Shown here: one piece after another, positions 1 through 12,859 of the stretch | How the letters are laid out: each line of letters opens with the position of its first letter | How positions within the stretch are numbered: position 1 is the stretch's first letter | Assembly (NCBI GenBank): GCA_030063045.1 | Contig: JAQSEB010000142.1 | Span: forward strand, 1,426,001 to 1,490,000 | Source: Pratylenchus scribneri | Lineage: Eukaryota > Nematoda > Chromadorea > Rhabditida > Pratylenchidae | Length of the DNA stretch: 64,000 nucleotides | Direction: 5' to 3' | The notes under the pieces: model-generated | What the model was told of the DNA's origin: nothing | Seen by the model: the letters and a program-made list of their open reading frames with translations, nothing else | Databases searched by the model: none | Translations under genes and position numbers: made by a program

Positions 1-3000
1 AAATTTTTCTATTATCGTATTTATGACCCAATATATTTTAATTGTTCAATTCGACGGAAGGCCATATCTCTTCAACTATTCCAACAAATCTTCTAATTTT
101 TTGGTAAAAAATTTATTTTAATATTCTAAAAATAATAGTATTGGTCTATGATCAATTGAAAATATCATATTCGAGAAATCCGTATTTTTACCTAACTATG
201 TATATTTTCAGGGTCATATTTTGAGGGTCAAGAGGCCATAAGTCCCTAATTTTTTAAGAAAATGAATTTTCGTTTTCAGATTCGGAATCTACATTAAAAA
301 TACTACAAGAATCAACTTTTTAAAAATTCCAAAATTTTTTTTTAAAAATTTTTCTATTATCGTATTTATGACCCAATATATTTTAATTGTTCAATTCGAC
401 GGAAGGCCATATCTCTTCAACTATTCCAACAAATCTTCTAATTTTTTGGTAAAAAATTTATTTTAATATTCTAAAAATAATAGTATTGGTCTATGATCAA
501 TTGAAAATATCATATTCGAGAAATCCGTATTTTTACCTAACTATGTATATTTTCAGGGTCATATTTTGAGGGTCAAGAGGCCATAAGTCCCTAATTTTTT
601 AAGAAAATGAATTTTCGTTTTCAGATTCGGAATCTACATTAAAAATACTACAAGAATCAACTTTTTAAAAATTCCAAAATTTTTTTTTAAAAATTTTTCT
701 ATTATCGTATTTATGACCCAATATATTTTAATTGTTCAATTCGACGGAAGGCCATATCTCTTCAACTATTCCAACAAATCTTCTAATTCTTTGGAAAAAA
801 TTTATTTTAATATTCTAAAAATAATAGTATTGGTCTATGATCAATTGAAAATATCATATTCGAGAAATCCGTATTTTTACCTAACTATGTATATTTTCAG
901 GGTCATATTTTGAGGGTCAAGAGGCCATAAGTCCCTAATTTTTTAAGAAAATGAATTTTCGTTTTCAGATTCGGAATCTACATTAAAAATACTACAAGAA
1001 TCAACTTTTTGAAAATTCCAAAATTTTTTTTTAAAAATTTTTCTATTATCGTATTTATGACCCAATATATTTTAATTGTTCAATTCGACGAAAGGCCATA
1101 TCTCTTCAACTATTCCAAAAAATCTTCTAATTTTTTGGTAAAAAATTTATTTTAATATTCTAAAAATAATAGTATTGGTCTATGATCAATTGAAAATATC
1201 ATATTCGAGAAATCCGTATTTTTACCTAACTATGTATATTTTCAGGGTCATATTTTGAGGGTCAAGAGGCCATAAGTCCCTAATTTTTTAAGAAAATGAA
1301 TTTTCGTTTTCAGATTCGGAATCTACATTAAAAATACTACTAGAATCAATTTTTAAAAATTCCAAAATTTTTTTTTAAAAATTTTTCTATTATCGTATTT
1401 ATGACCCAATATATTTTAATTGTTCAATTCGACGGAAGGCCATATCTCTTCAACTATTCCAACAAATCTTCTAATTTTTTGGTAAAAAATTTATTTTAAT
1501 ATTCTAAAAATAATAGTATTGGTCTATGATCAATTGAAAATATCATATTCGAGAAATCCGTATTTTTACCTAACTATGTATATTTTCAGGGTCATATTTT
1601 GAGGGTCAAGAGGCCATAAGTCCCTAATTTTTTAAGAAAATGAATTTTCGTTTATAGATTCGGAATCTACATTAAAAATACTACAAGAATCAACTTTTTA
1701 AAAATTCCAAAATTTTTTTTTAAAAATTTTTCTATTATCGTATTTATGACCCAATATATTTTAATTGTTCAATTCGACGGAAGGCCATATCTCTTCAACT
1801 ATTCCAACAAATCTTCTAATTCTTTGGAAAAAATTTATTTTAATATTCTAAAAATAATAGTATTGGTCTATGATCAATTGAAAATATCATATTCGAGAAA
1901 TCCGTATTTTTACCTAACTATGTATATTTTCAGGGTCATATTTTGAGGGTCAAGAGGCCATAACTCCCTAATTTTTTAATTTAATGAATTTTCGTTTTCA
2001 GATTCGGAATCTACATTAAAAATACTACTAGAATCAATTTTTAAAAATTCCAAAATTTTTTTTTAAAAATTTTTCTATTATCGTATTTATGACCCAATAT
2101 ATTTTAATTGTTCAATTCGACGGAAGGCCATATCTCTTCAACTATTCCAACAAATCTTCTAATTTTTTGGTAAAAAATTTATTTTAATATTCTAAAAATA
2201 ATAGTATTGGTCTATGATCAATTGAAAATATCATATTCGAGAAATCCGTATTTTTACCTAACTATGTATATTTTCAGGGTCATATTTTGAGGGTCAAGAG
2301 GCCATAAGTCCCTAATTTTTTAAGAAAATGAATTTTCGTTTTCAGATTCGGAATCTACATTAAAAATACTACAAGAATCAACTTTTTAAAAATTCCAAAA
2401 TTTTTTTTTAAAAATTTTTCTATTATCGTATTTATGACCCAATATATTTTAATTGTTCAATTCGACGGAAGGCCATATCTCTTCAACTATTCCAACAAAT
2501 CTTCTAATTCTTTGGAAAAAATTTATTTTAATATTCTAAAAATAATAGTATTGGTCTATGATCAATTGAAAATATCATATTCGAGAAATCCGTATTTTTA
2601 CCTAACTATGTATATTTTCAGGGTCATATTTTGAGGGTCAAGAGGCCATAAGTCCCTAATTTTTTAAGAAAATGAATTTTCGTTTTCAGATTCGGAATCT
2701 ACATTAAAAATACTACAAGAATCAACTTTTTGAAAATTCCAAAATTTTTTTTTAAAAATTTTTCTATTATCGTATTTATGACCCAATATATTTTAATTGT
2801 TCAATTCGACGAAAGGCCATATCTCTTCAACTATTCCAAAAAATCTTCTAATTTTTTGGTAAAAAATTTATTTTAATATTCTAAAAATAATAGTATTGGT
2901 CTATGATCAATTGAAAATATCATATTCGAGAAATCCGTATTTTTACCTAACTATGTATATTTTCAGGGTCATATTTTGAGGGTCAAGAGGCCATAAGTCC

Positions 3001-6000
3001 CTAATTTTTTAAGAAAATGAATTTTCGTTTTCAGATTCGGAATCTACATTAAAAATACTACTAGAATCAATTTTTAAAAATTCCAAAATTTTTTTTTAAA
3101 AATTTTTCTATTATCGTATTTATGACCCAATATATTTTAATTGTTCAATTCGACGGAAGGCCATATCTCTTCAACTATTCCAACAAATCTTCTAATTTTT
3201 TGGTAAAAAATTTATTTTAATATTCTAAAAATAATAGTATTGGTCTATGATCAATTGAAAATATCATATTCGAGAAATCCGTATTTTTACCTAACTATGT
3301 ATATTTTCAGGGTCATATTTTGAGGGTCAAGAGGCCATAAGTCCCTAATTTTTTAAGAAAATGAATTTTCGTTTATAGATTCGGAATCTACATTAAAAAT
3401 ACTACAAGAATCAACTTTTTAAAAATTCCAAAATTTTTTTTTAAAAATTTTTCTATTATCGTATTTATGACCCAATATATTTTAATTGTTCAATTGGACG
3501 GAAGGCCATATCTCTTCAACTATTCCAAAAAATCTTCTAATTTTTTGGTAAAAAATTTATTTTAATATTCTAAAAATAATAGTATTGGTCTATGATCAAT
3601 TGAAAATATCATATTCGAGAAATCCGTATTTTTACCTAACTATGTATATTTTCAGGGTCATATTTTGAGGGTCAAGAGGCCATAAGTCCCTAATTTTTTA
3701 AGAAAATGAATTTTCGTTTTCAGATTCGGAATCTACATTAAAAATACTACTAGAATCAATTTTTAAAAATTCCAAAATTTTTTTTTAAAAATTTTTCTAT
3801 TATCGTATTTATGACCCAATATATTTTAATTGTTCAATTCGACGGAAGGCCATATCTCTTCAACTATTCCAACAAATCTTCTAATTTTTTGGTAAAAAAT
3901 TTATTTTAATATTCTAAAAATAATAGTATTGGTCTATGATCAATTGAAAATATCATATTCGAGAAATCCGTATTTTTACCTAACTATGTATATTTTCAGG
4001 GTCATATTTTGAGGGTCAAGAGGCCATAAGTCCCTAATTTTTTAAGAAAATGAATTTTCGTTTATAGATTCGGAATCTACATTAAAAATACTACAAGAAT
4101 CAACTTTTTAAAAATTCCAAAATTTTTTTTTAAAAATTTTTCTATTATCGTATTTATGACCCAATATATTTTAATTGTTCAATTCGACGGAAGGCCATAT
4201 CTCTTCAACTATTCCAACAAATCTTCTAATTTTTTGGTAAAAAATTTATTTTAATATTCTAAAAATAATAGTATTGGTCTATGATCAATTGAAAATATCA
4301 TATTCGAGAAATCCGTATTTTTACCTAACTATGTATATTTTCAGGGTCATATTTTGAGGGTCAAGAGGCCATAAGTCCCTAATTTTTTAAGAAAATGAAT
4401 TTTCGTTTTCAGATTCGGAATCTACATTAAAAATACTACTAGAATCAATTTTTAAAAATTCCAAAATTTTTTTTTAAAAATTTTTCTATTATCGTATTTA
4501 TGACCCAATATATTTTAATTGTTCAATTCGACGGAAGGCCATATCTCTTCAACTATTCCAACAAATCTTCTAATTTTTTGGTAAAAAATTTATTTTAATA
4601 TTCTAAAAATAATAGTATTGGTCTATGATCAATTGAAAATATCATATTCGAGAAATCCGTATTTTTACCTAACTATGTATATTTTCAGGGTCATATTTTG
4701 AGGGTCAAGAGGCCATAAGTCCCTAATTTTTTAAGAAAATGAATTTTCGTTTTCAGATTCGGAATCTACATTAAAAATACTACAAGAATCAACTTTTTAA
4801 AAATTCCAAAATTTTTTTTTAAAAATTTTTCTATTATCGTATTTATGACCCAATATATTTTAATTGTTCAATTCGACGGAAGGCCATATCTCTTCAACTA
4901 TTCCAACAAATCTTCTAATTTTTTGGTAAAAAATTTATTTTAATATTCTAAAAATAATAGTATTGGTCTATGATCAATTGAAAATATCATATTCGAGAAA
5001 TCCGTATTTTTACCTAACTATGTATATTTTCAGGGTCATATTTTGAGGGTCAAGAGGCCATAAGTCCCTAATTTTTTAAGAAAATGAATTTTCGTTTATA
5101 GATTCGGAATCTACATTAAAAATACTACAAGAATCAACTTTTTAAAAATTCCAAAATTTTTTTTTAAAAATTTTTCTATTATCGTATTTATGACCCAATA
5201 TATTTTAATTGTTCAATTCGACGGAAGGCCATATCTCTTCAACTATTCCAAAAAATCTTCTAATTTTTTGGTAAAAAATTTATTTTAATATTCTAAAAAT
5301 AATAGTATTGGTCTATGATCAATTGAAAATATCATATTCGAGAAATCCGTATTTTTACCTAACTATGTATATTTTCAGGGTCATATTTTGAGGGTCAAGA
5401 GGCCATAAGTCCCTAATTTTTTAAGTTAATGAATTTTCGTTTATAGATTCGGAATCTACATTAAAAATACTACAAGAATCAACTTTTTAAAAATTCCAAA
5501 ATTTTTTTTTTAAAAATTTTTCTATTATCGTATTTATGACCCAATATATTTTAATTGTTCAATTCGACGGAAGGCCATATCTCTTCAACTATTCCAACAA
5601 ATCTTCTAATTTTTTGGTAAAAAATTTATTTTAATATTCTAAAAATAATAGTATTGGTCTATGATCAATTGAAAATATCATATTCGAGAAATCCGTATTT
5701 TTACCTAACTATGTATATTTTCAGGGTCATATTTTGAGGGTCAATCGACGGAAGGCCATAACTCCCTAATTTTTTAAGTTAATGAATTTTCATTTATAGA
5801 TTCGGAATCTACATTAAAAATACTACAAGAATCAACTTTTTAAAAATTCCAAAATTTTTTTTTAAAAATTTTTCTATTATCGTATTTATGACCCAATATA
5901 TTTTAATTGTTCAATTCGACGGAAGGCCATATCTCTTCAACTATTCCAACAAATCTTCTAATTTTTTGGTAAAAAATTTATTTTAATATTCTAAAAATAA

Positions 6001-7695
6001 TAGTATTGGTCTATGATCAATTGAAAATATCATATTCGAGAAATCCGTATTTTTACCTAACTATGTATATTTTCAGGGTCATATTTTGAGGGTCAAGAGG
6101 CCATAACTCCCTAATTTTTTAAGTTAATGAATTTTCATTTATAGATTCGGAATCTACATTAAAAATACTACAAGAATCAACTTTTTAAAAATTCCAAAAT
6201 TTTTTTTTAAAAATTTTTCTATTATCGTATTTATGACCCAATATATTTTAATTGTTCAATTCGACGGAAGGCCATATCTCTTCAACTATTCCAACAAATC
6301 TTCTAATTTTTTGGTAAAAAATTTATTTTAATATTCTAAAAATAATAGTATTGGTCTATGATCAATTGAAAATATCATATTCGAGAAATCCGTATTTTTA
6401 CCTAACTATGTATATTTTCAGGGTCATATTTTGAGGGTCAATCGACGGAAGGCCATAACTCCCTAATTTTTTAAGTTAATGAATTTTCGTTTATAGATTC
6501 GGAATCTACATTAAAAATACTACAAGAATCAACTTTTTAAAAATTCCAAAATTTTTTTTTAAAAATTTTTCTATTATCGTATTTATGACCCAATATATTT
6601 TAATTGTTCAATTCGACGGAAGGCCATATCTCTTCAACTATTCCAACAAATCTTCTAATTTTTTGGTAAAAAATTTATTTTAATATTCTAAAAATAATAG
6701 TATTGGTCTATGATCAATTGAAAATATCATATTCGAGAAATCCGTATTTTTACCTAACTATGTATATTTTCAGGGTCATATTTTGAGGGTCAATCGACGG
6801 AAGGCCATAACTCCCTAATTTTTTAAGTTAATGAATTTTCATTTATAGATTCGGAATCTACATTAAAAATACTACAAGAATCAACTTTTTAAAAATTCCA
6901 AAATTTTTTTTTAAAAATTTTTCTATTATCGTATTTATGACCCAATATATTTTAATTTTTCAATTCGACGGAAGGCCATATCTCTTCAACTATTCCAACA
7001 AATCTTCTAATTTTTTGTTTAAAATTTTATTTTAATATTCTAAAAATAATAGTATTGGTCTATGATCAATTGAAAATATCATATTCGAGAAATCCGTATT
7101 TTTACCTAACTATGTATATTTTAAGGTCATATTTTGAGGGTCAATGGACGGAAGGCCATAACTCCCTAATTTTTTAAGTTAATGAATTTTCGTTTATAGA
7201 TTCGGAATCTACATTAAAAATACTACAAGAATCAACTTTTTAAAAATTCCAAAATTTTTTTTTAAAAATTTTTCTATTATCGTATTTATGACCCAATATA
7301 TTTTAATTGTTCAATTCGACGGAAGGCCATATCTCTTCAACTATTCCAACAAATCTTCTAATTTTTTGGTAAAAAATTTATTTTAATATTCTAAAAATAA
7401 TAGTATTGGTCTATGATCAATTGAAAATATCATATTCGAGAAATCCGTATTTTTACCTAACTATGTATATTTTCAGGGTCATATTTTGAGGGTCAATCGA
7501 CGGAAAGCCATAACTCCCTAATTTTTTAAGTTAATGAATTTTTGTTTTCAGATTCAGAATCTACATTAAAAATACTACAAGAATCAACTTTTTAAAAATT
7601 TCAAAATTTTTTTTTAAAAATTTTTCTATTATCGTATTTATGACCCAATATATTTTAATTGTTCAATTCGACGGAAGGCCATATCTCTTCTACTA
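1..7695. repeat. Tandem satellite array, 344-352 bp unit, about 22 copies
   Basis: One unit repeats head to tail from the window edge. A landmark (tatttatgacccaatatatt) recurs with its ATG at 23, 368, 713, 1057, 1401, 1746, 2089, 2434 and so on to 7640, so spacing is 343-346 bp up to about 5536 and mostly 351-352 bp after that. The longer form carries a short insertion before ggccataactccc. Copies are nearly identical and AT-rich. Variants shared at fixed offsets (713-1401 and 2434-3122, 1,721 bp apart) show a five-unit higher-order duplication. A 66-codon frame opens in three copies only and is not treated as a gene. The array continues left of the window. Confidence 0.97.
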
Positions 7696-7697
7696 TT

Positions 7698-7965
7698 ATT
7701 GTAGATTCCGAATCAGAAAACGAAAATTCAATATCTTAAAAAATAAGTGAATTATGGCCATCCGACTAATTGTAGGTTAAAACATACTTAATTTAGTAAA
7801 AATACAGATTTAAAGAACAAGATATTTTCAATTGGCCTGAGACAATTACATTTATTTAGAAAGTATTAAAATAAATTTTTTAAAAAAAAATCAGAAAATT
7901 TGACGGATTATTTAATGAACACTATTATTTCCTTTGCGCTACGATAATTTTTTTATTATTGAATT
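7698..7965 (-). repeat. Diverged inverted copy of the satellite unit at the array edge
   Basis: Directly after the last forward unit, the sequence from gtagattccgaatcagaaaa onward matches the reverse complement of the satellite, including the segments around tattttcaatt and attaaaataaattttttaa. It differs at many positions, unlike the near-identical forward copies, so it looks like an old inverted unit marking the array boundary. Confidence 0.8.
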
Positions 7966-8389
7966 TTATACGAAATCGATTGCAAATTCTTTCTCTTGTT
8001 TATCGTAATGATGAATGATGAGTCGATGAAGGTAAGATAGATAAAAATTTTTGAAAAATTTAGAACACTATTAGGGACCCTTCACTTTTCGAAAATTTCC
8101 AAATTTTTTTCGACTATAAATATTTTTCTGAGATTTATTTTTGTTATAGATGATAATTTTATCGATTATTTTATCGTTTTAAACATATTTGATTCTCTAA
8201 ATTTTGTTACACGTATTCGATATTTTTTCCACGATTACCTATAAAATTATTTTGCATCAGATATAAATTGTAATAATTTTAATTTTATCAAACAATAAAA
8301 AAATAAATAGGTAAGTGAGATTAGGATGGAAAATAAATAGCAATAAATCAATTGTTACAGGAATGTATCTTTTTCATCCAACCAGCCAA
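7966..8389. other. AT-rich spacer, no gene seen
   Basis: No long frame, splice-supported exon or RNA gene was recognised between the satellite edge and the first minus-strand exon. Confidence 0.5.
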
Positions 8390-8582
8390 TTATTCGTCTA
8401 GCAATTCGGCCATTTGTTCCTTCAACCAATAGAAAACATCAATTGGGATTGGTTCGAGCAGTTCCATTGCTTCTTTATTTGTTGCCTCCATTCGAAAGTC
8501 CAATTGTTTGTTCGAGCATAAATGGATTTCCAATTTGTATTCAAAATTATCGACTTTGACAATTTGTTGGCAAATCATGGAT
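8390..8582 (-). CDS. Terminal exon of an unrecognised protein
   Basis: An open frame of about 64 codons starts just after a good acceptor (tttttag at 8583 and up, minus strand) and ends in a stop at 8390. The peptide is acidic at its end (KEQMAELLDE) and contains VKVDNFEYKLEIHL, which loosely resembles KVDNIRIETNFNNNKLHIL in the exon at 10547-10925. It may belong to the same kind of protein as its upstream neighbour, or be the last exon of that gene. The upstream exon was not found. Family unknown. Confidence 0.45.
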
Positions 8583-8815
8583 GGCTAAAAACGAATTTTA
8601 TTTATTATTTAAGAAATTATTTAATTAGGATAATTTCAATCTGAATAAACTAAATGCCGACATTTTTATAAAATGGAGATGGGTAACATTTGATAAATGT
8701 TTTAGCATTGACCCATACATGTGCTGGGGGTTTTGGAAATTTTGAAGGATAGTATTGGCGGCAGAAGAATTGAAAAATTTTATTCGTATTTTGCCCATTA
8801 CTACCCTTTTAATGA

Positions 8816-8908
8816 GTAAACATCAAGGGTGTGCATGGGCCGGCCCGATCCGGGCCTAAGCCCGGGCCCCGGGTTTCTTGGGCCCGTGCACACGCCTGGT
8901 AAACATCA
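8816..8908. mobile_element. Short GC-rich palindromic element with 10-bp target duplication
   Basis: A 73-bp GC-rich hairpin (8826-8898) in AT-rich DNA has inverted ends GGGTGTGCATGGGCC and GGCCCGTGCACACGCC. It is flanked on both sides by the direct repeat gtaaacatca (8816-8825 and 8899-8908). Size and layout fit a miniature DNA transposon. An 8-bp duplication (AAACATCA) inside the repeat would suit a hAT-type element; class is inference. Confidence 0.75.
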
Positions 8909-9216
8909 TTAAAATTTTCTTGCATTTTTGCCTATTTATGTCCAAAAATGTAAAATTTAGGTTTTTTGCCATGAAATTCAAAATTTTCATCTGCTGCAGA
9001 AACTACTCAAAAATAATTTTTCCAAAAGGGGTACCTTCTTTTCGGTGGGTATCGGATCAAAAAAATGACCTTTTTTGAATGGTTCGTACCCGAAATCCGA
9101 CCAAAGTACCACCCCCCTTCCAACCCCCAGGCGCATGTATGATTGACCTTCTCAATATGGCCTAACACGAACGAAATAAATTGAAATATCATATTATTTT
9201 TGAAATAATTTTATTA

Positions 9217-9701
9217 TTATTTTTTTCCTACTTGATTTTTGGACTTCTTTGCATAATTTTCTGGCCACTCAACTTCCAAAGCTTGCATTGCATTGAGCAA
9301 ACGACTGGCGGTATCCATTGAAAAACGAAAATTTGTTGTTATCTTCTTCCTCGAATTCTTCAATTCCATTATTAAATAAATTAAATAAATTTTTGTAAAT
9401 AAAAAACCACCTGTGCGATTTGAATGAATTTTTTGCCATTTTCATCTTGTATCAATTCAATTTTCATCTCCTGTTGCTTTTTTTCAACATCATGGCCCCC
9501 GCCTTTGCCCAAGAAGTTTTTTGCTCTATCCTTCTTCTTTTGCTTTCTTATTTTGTAAATTGGTTGAATTTGTTTCCCAAGAATTGTCCTCCAATAAGTG
9601 GGCCCTTCGTCATCTTGTCCGCCTTCATTATCGATTTCATTCCTCTCTTTTCCCTTCTCAATTCCATGCTGTTGGCACTTCAATTCAACAATGTCGCCAA
9701 C
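9217..9701 (-). CDS. Two 3' exons of a basic/acidic, unrecognised protein
   Basis: Exon 9701-9411 (97 codons) follows acceptor tttaaag and ends at donor CAG|gtggtt. Exon 9357-9217 (47 codons) closes with TAA, and phases agree. The first exon is charged and low in complexity (GIEKGKERNEIDNEGG, then QKKKDRAKNFLGKGGG). Across the junction runs MKIELIQDENGKKFIQIAQ followed by NSRKKITTNFRFSMDTASRL, a layout loosely like a PUR repeat (beta hairpin, GKKF-I-I, then helix); that similarity is weak. No start codon lies in these exons. They could continue the F-box-like gene upstream, since its exon 3 has a phase-0 donor (ATT|gttgga at 10598) and this exon starts in phase 0. Confidence 0.5.
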
Positions 9702-9794
9702 CTTTAAATTATTTTTGAGATAATATTATTTTGCCGATAGATTTAAATTTAAATGGTTTTGCCGAAAAATCCATTATTTTGTCGGGAGATCAGT

Positions 9795-10045
9795 TTTTTT
9801 GAATATAACTCTTTTGTGCTTGATCCTCTCTATTTAATAGAGCTCATCAAGAGTCGATTGATGTATAGTTTGCTGTGTTTTAAACCAAAACCAAAAAGTC
9901 ATAAACCAAAAACCAAAATATGGTTTAGACGTTTTAATACTTTTAATTATGGCCAAACCCGGACAAACTATACATCAATCGACGCGTCTCGATGAGCTCT
10001 ATAAAATGAGTATAAGTTTTAGGGTCTAGGATCAAACATAAAAGA
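9795..10045. mobile_element. Palindromic element, family 1 (copy a)
   Basis: The left half (tgatcctctctatttaatag, then agtcgattgatgtatagtttg) is mirrored by the right half (caaactatacatcaatcgac, then gatgagctctataaa and aggatcaaaca). The arms carry the family landmark cgacgcgtctcgatgagctc. No coding capacity. Other copies lie near 10185, 26345, 30975 and 49195. Confidence 0.75.
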
Positions 10046-10184
10046 AATCCAAAAACTGATCTCTCTCAGCAAAATAATTTGCACCCATTATTTTTGTTTT
10101 TTTTCTATTTGTGTATTTTGGTTTTTAATTTTCGATTGTAAAAAGGATGGTATTTTATTTTACGAATAAATTATTGAAAATTGC

Positions 10185-10450
10185 GAAAAGTTTATAATGG
10201 AATGATTTAATGGTTTGTCCTAGACCCCCTAATCGTATAACCAATCGATAGATCTCATCAAAACACGTCGATTGGTATATATTTTGTCGTGATTTGATCA
10301 TAACAAAATTAAGGGTTTTAAACCACTTAAACCATTTTATGGGGGTTTGATTCAAAACAAATTAAACCATGGCAAATTATATTTCATTCGACGCATCTTG
10401 ACGAGCTCTATTCAATGGTATATGTTTTGTGAATTTTGGGCAAACCATTA
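10185..10450. mobile_element. Palindromic element, family 1 (copy b)
   Basis: Inverted halves around gattggtatatattttgtc and aaattatatttcattcgacg, with the same landmark (gcatcttgacgagctctatt) as the adjacent copy. It lies about 140 bp from that copy, probably in one intron or spacer. Ends are approximate. Confidence 0.65.
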
Positions 10451-10546
10451 AACCGTAATAATTTTTTCGTCATTTTCAATAATTTATTCTCAATTTTAAA
10501 TATTTCCCTTATAAAAAATATTATTGATTTATTTTACAAAAATTCA

Positions 10547-11981
10547 TCAAATAAGGTTTCTTATTTCTACCTTTCGCTTTTTGATTGTAATTCCAACAAT
10601 TTTTTCGAATTGTATTCCAATTTGTAAATCAACATCGAATAAATATTCTCCATTGGACGGTTTATTTGCTAGAGTAAATTCCATAAAATAAGCGCATTCG
10701 AAAAAGTGCCTTTTTGGCTCCACAATTTTTGCCGACAAAATATGCAATTTATTGTTGTTAAAATTTGTTTCGATACGAATATTGTCAACTTTAAATTCAA
10801 CGGATTCGCGACGTTGAATTTGATTATATTGTTTATTGTTAAATAATTTCTTCATAAATGTTGGCATTGGAATTTCGGATCTTCCGAATTTCATAAAGAC
10901 ATGATGAAGCATCATTTGTGTACAACTGAAATTTATTTTTCAAATTATAATTAAAATCTATATTTATTTATTTTACTATTTTACCTATAGAAGACTATCT
11001 CATTAAACGAAAAAATAAGAAAACAAAAAATATTATCCCCATTTTTTGATAAATCGATAAATGAACTACAGTGAATTGGCCAAATAATTTAGCAATTCTT
11101 CAATGAAATTTTCGGGCATTCCATCAATTTTGCTTATCGCCATTCGCCGTTGGCGGTGTCTTCTGCCCATAAACAATTTCCTTCTTGATGTCAACCAGGT
11201 GCCATAACGCAACAATGCGTCCAATTTCGAATTCCATTCGATATCTTTATTAATCCACAATTCTTCTCCATAATTTCCTCCTTTAACCAAAGTGCCAATA
11301 TATCCATTAAGAGACTGAAAAAATAAATAAAATTTTATTATAGAACTTAAGGAAAAATTTTTATCTTATTTTTTACCTAATATTTTAATTTGTCTTAATG
11401 GCATTTGCAGATTAAATTTTTGCAGACCCTGACTGATGAGCACCTAAAATTACCACTAACAAGGTCCCGAATTTTTAGTGTGGGTGTCAAAAAACTATAA
11501 CCGAAATCGGGAAAAATATGGTTTAAATAAACGGCTTAACCCACTGAATTTTAATTTAAGTGAAAAATTTAAATGTCAAAAGAAGAGTCTTGACTCGATC
11601 TACAAATTGGTATATGGCTGGTAGGTTCTAAAATTGGTTTTTGATTTATTATAATAAAAAAAACTACTTTTGGGGTAAAAAAATGGGTAATAAAAATTGC
11701 GTTCCTCATTTAAAAATGCATAATTTAATGTAAGGAAAATTTTTACTAATATTTTTTGATTTTCCGAATAATAATTCAAATTCCACGTCATTAATAATAG
11801 CAATTTAAAATCTTACTGTTTTGATTCGTTGAACATTGCGAAGCATTCTGGGCCTGTTTATGTCAACAAATGCCCTGGAGGAAATATTCACCAAAATATG
11901 GACTGCATCGGACAATGGCAGGAATTTATGAATTTCAGCGTGTAATTCAAGAGGCAATGGTCGGCGATATTCCAATTCCAT
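10547..11981 (-). CDS. F-box-like protein, minus strand, three joined exons
   Basis: ATG at 11981. Exon 1 is 11981-11817 (55 codons), exon 2 is 11314-11070 and exon 3 starts at 10925; phases agree at both junctions. Residues 8-45 (LPLELHAEIHKFLPLSDAV followed by HILVNISSRAFVDINRP) fit an F-box, which normally binds Skp1 in SCF ubiquitin ligases. The rest (about 200 residues) is unrecognised. In one reading it includes VEFKVDNIRIETNF and ends at a stop at 10547, giving about 262 aa. A phase-0 donor at 10598 could instead join the exons at 9701-9217. The F-box call rests on pattern only; large F-box families are common in nematodes. Confidence 0.6.
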
Positions 11982-12293
11982 AATTTAAATATTGATTGAT
12001 TGATTAGTAGATTAGTAGATTTATCCAAATTAAATTAAATTTTAAAATATTATAATCATAAAATAAAATATAGAAATTGGAATTGTTTGGTTTCAACAAA
12101 TTTTTTTAAAATTATTTTGCATCAAATAAATGTCATAATTTTATCAAGGTGGTGAGAAATTTTATCACAGTGAAAAATATAGAAATTAAATTAAATTAAA
12201 ATACAAAAATTTTTAAAATTAAAATAATAAGAAAAAATTGAGGGAATCAAATTCAATAGGGGGGGGGGAATGTTTTTGGTCATTGTTTTGCAT

Positions 12294-12470
12294 TCATTTT
12301 GGCATATATTTTTGTAAAAAACTCATCGCCGTCGTCCGGGCCCCATTCAACATTGCCGTCGTTGTGGATGATGACGAATTGCCGTTGATGCCAGCATCTT
12401 TTTCCCCTCTTCTCCTTCTATTCCTGTTGCCCGCAGTGCCATCTTCGTCGCATACCGTACCAAGGACATG
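12294..12470 (-). CDS. Possible exon: alternative 3' end of the mtm-9 gene or a separate gene
   Basis: After acceptor ttccccag an open frame of 59 codons runs to TGA at 12294. It is higher in GC than its surroundings and low in complexity (NRNRRRRGEKDAGINGN, then NSSSSTTTAM). The mtm-9 final exon has a potential phase-0 donor (TTT|gtcaaa, about 12876) that would join this exon in frame as an alternative C-terminus. The overlapping plus-strand frame from 12238 is judged a shadow. Function unknown. Confidence 0.3.
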   Translation of the reverse strand, partial: HVLGTVCDEDGTAGNRNRRRRGEKDAGINGNSSSSTTTAMLNGARTTAMSFLQKYMPK

Positions 12471-12859
12471 CTGGGGAAAATGTGGGAAATTTAATTTACT
12501 TAGTTAGAACAATTGGATAATTAAAAAATAGTTGTAAAAGTTAAAAGATTTTATGCCCTAGAAACTAGAATGGTTCAAACAAATAAATATCATATTCGCC
12601 TAATTTTTCATTAGATTTTTGTTATATTTTTTTTTATTGATATTCAATTTTATCAAAATTCCATAATTTTAAAGGAGACTATTTTAAAAATCCTATAATC
12701 TATAAATTTAAGAAATAATGAAATCAATTCCCAATTTAATTTTATTGGAGGCTGAATTAAAAAATAATTTATTTATTTAAAAATAATAAAAATTGGCCAT
12801 GGCCATTTATATTCCAATTTCCAATTATTTATGAATTATGAATGACATCAAAAAAGTCT

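Noticed and set aside
713..2634. Three identical 66-codon frames in the satellite
   Set aside because: They appear only in the copies with a small change near the middle (ttctttggaaaaa); all other units are closed. Chance frames in a tandem repeat.
1..7695. CRISPR-like array
   Set aside because: Units are contiguous with no unique spacers and the gene content is eukaryotic; this is a satellite.
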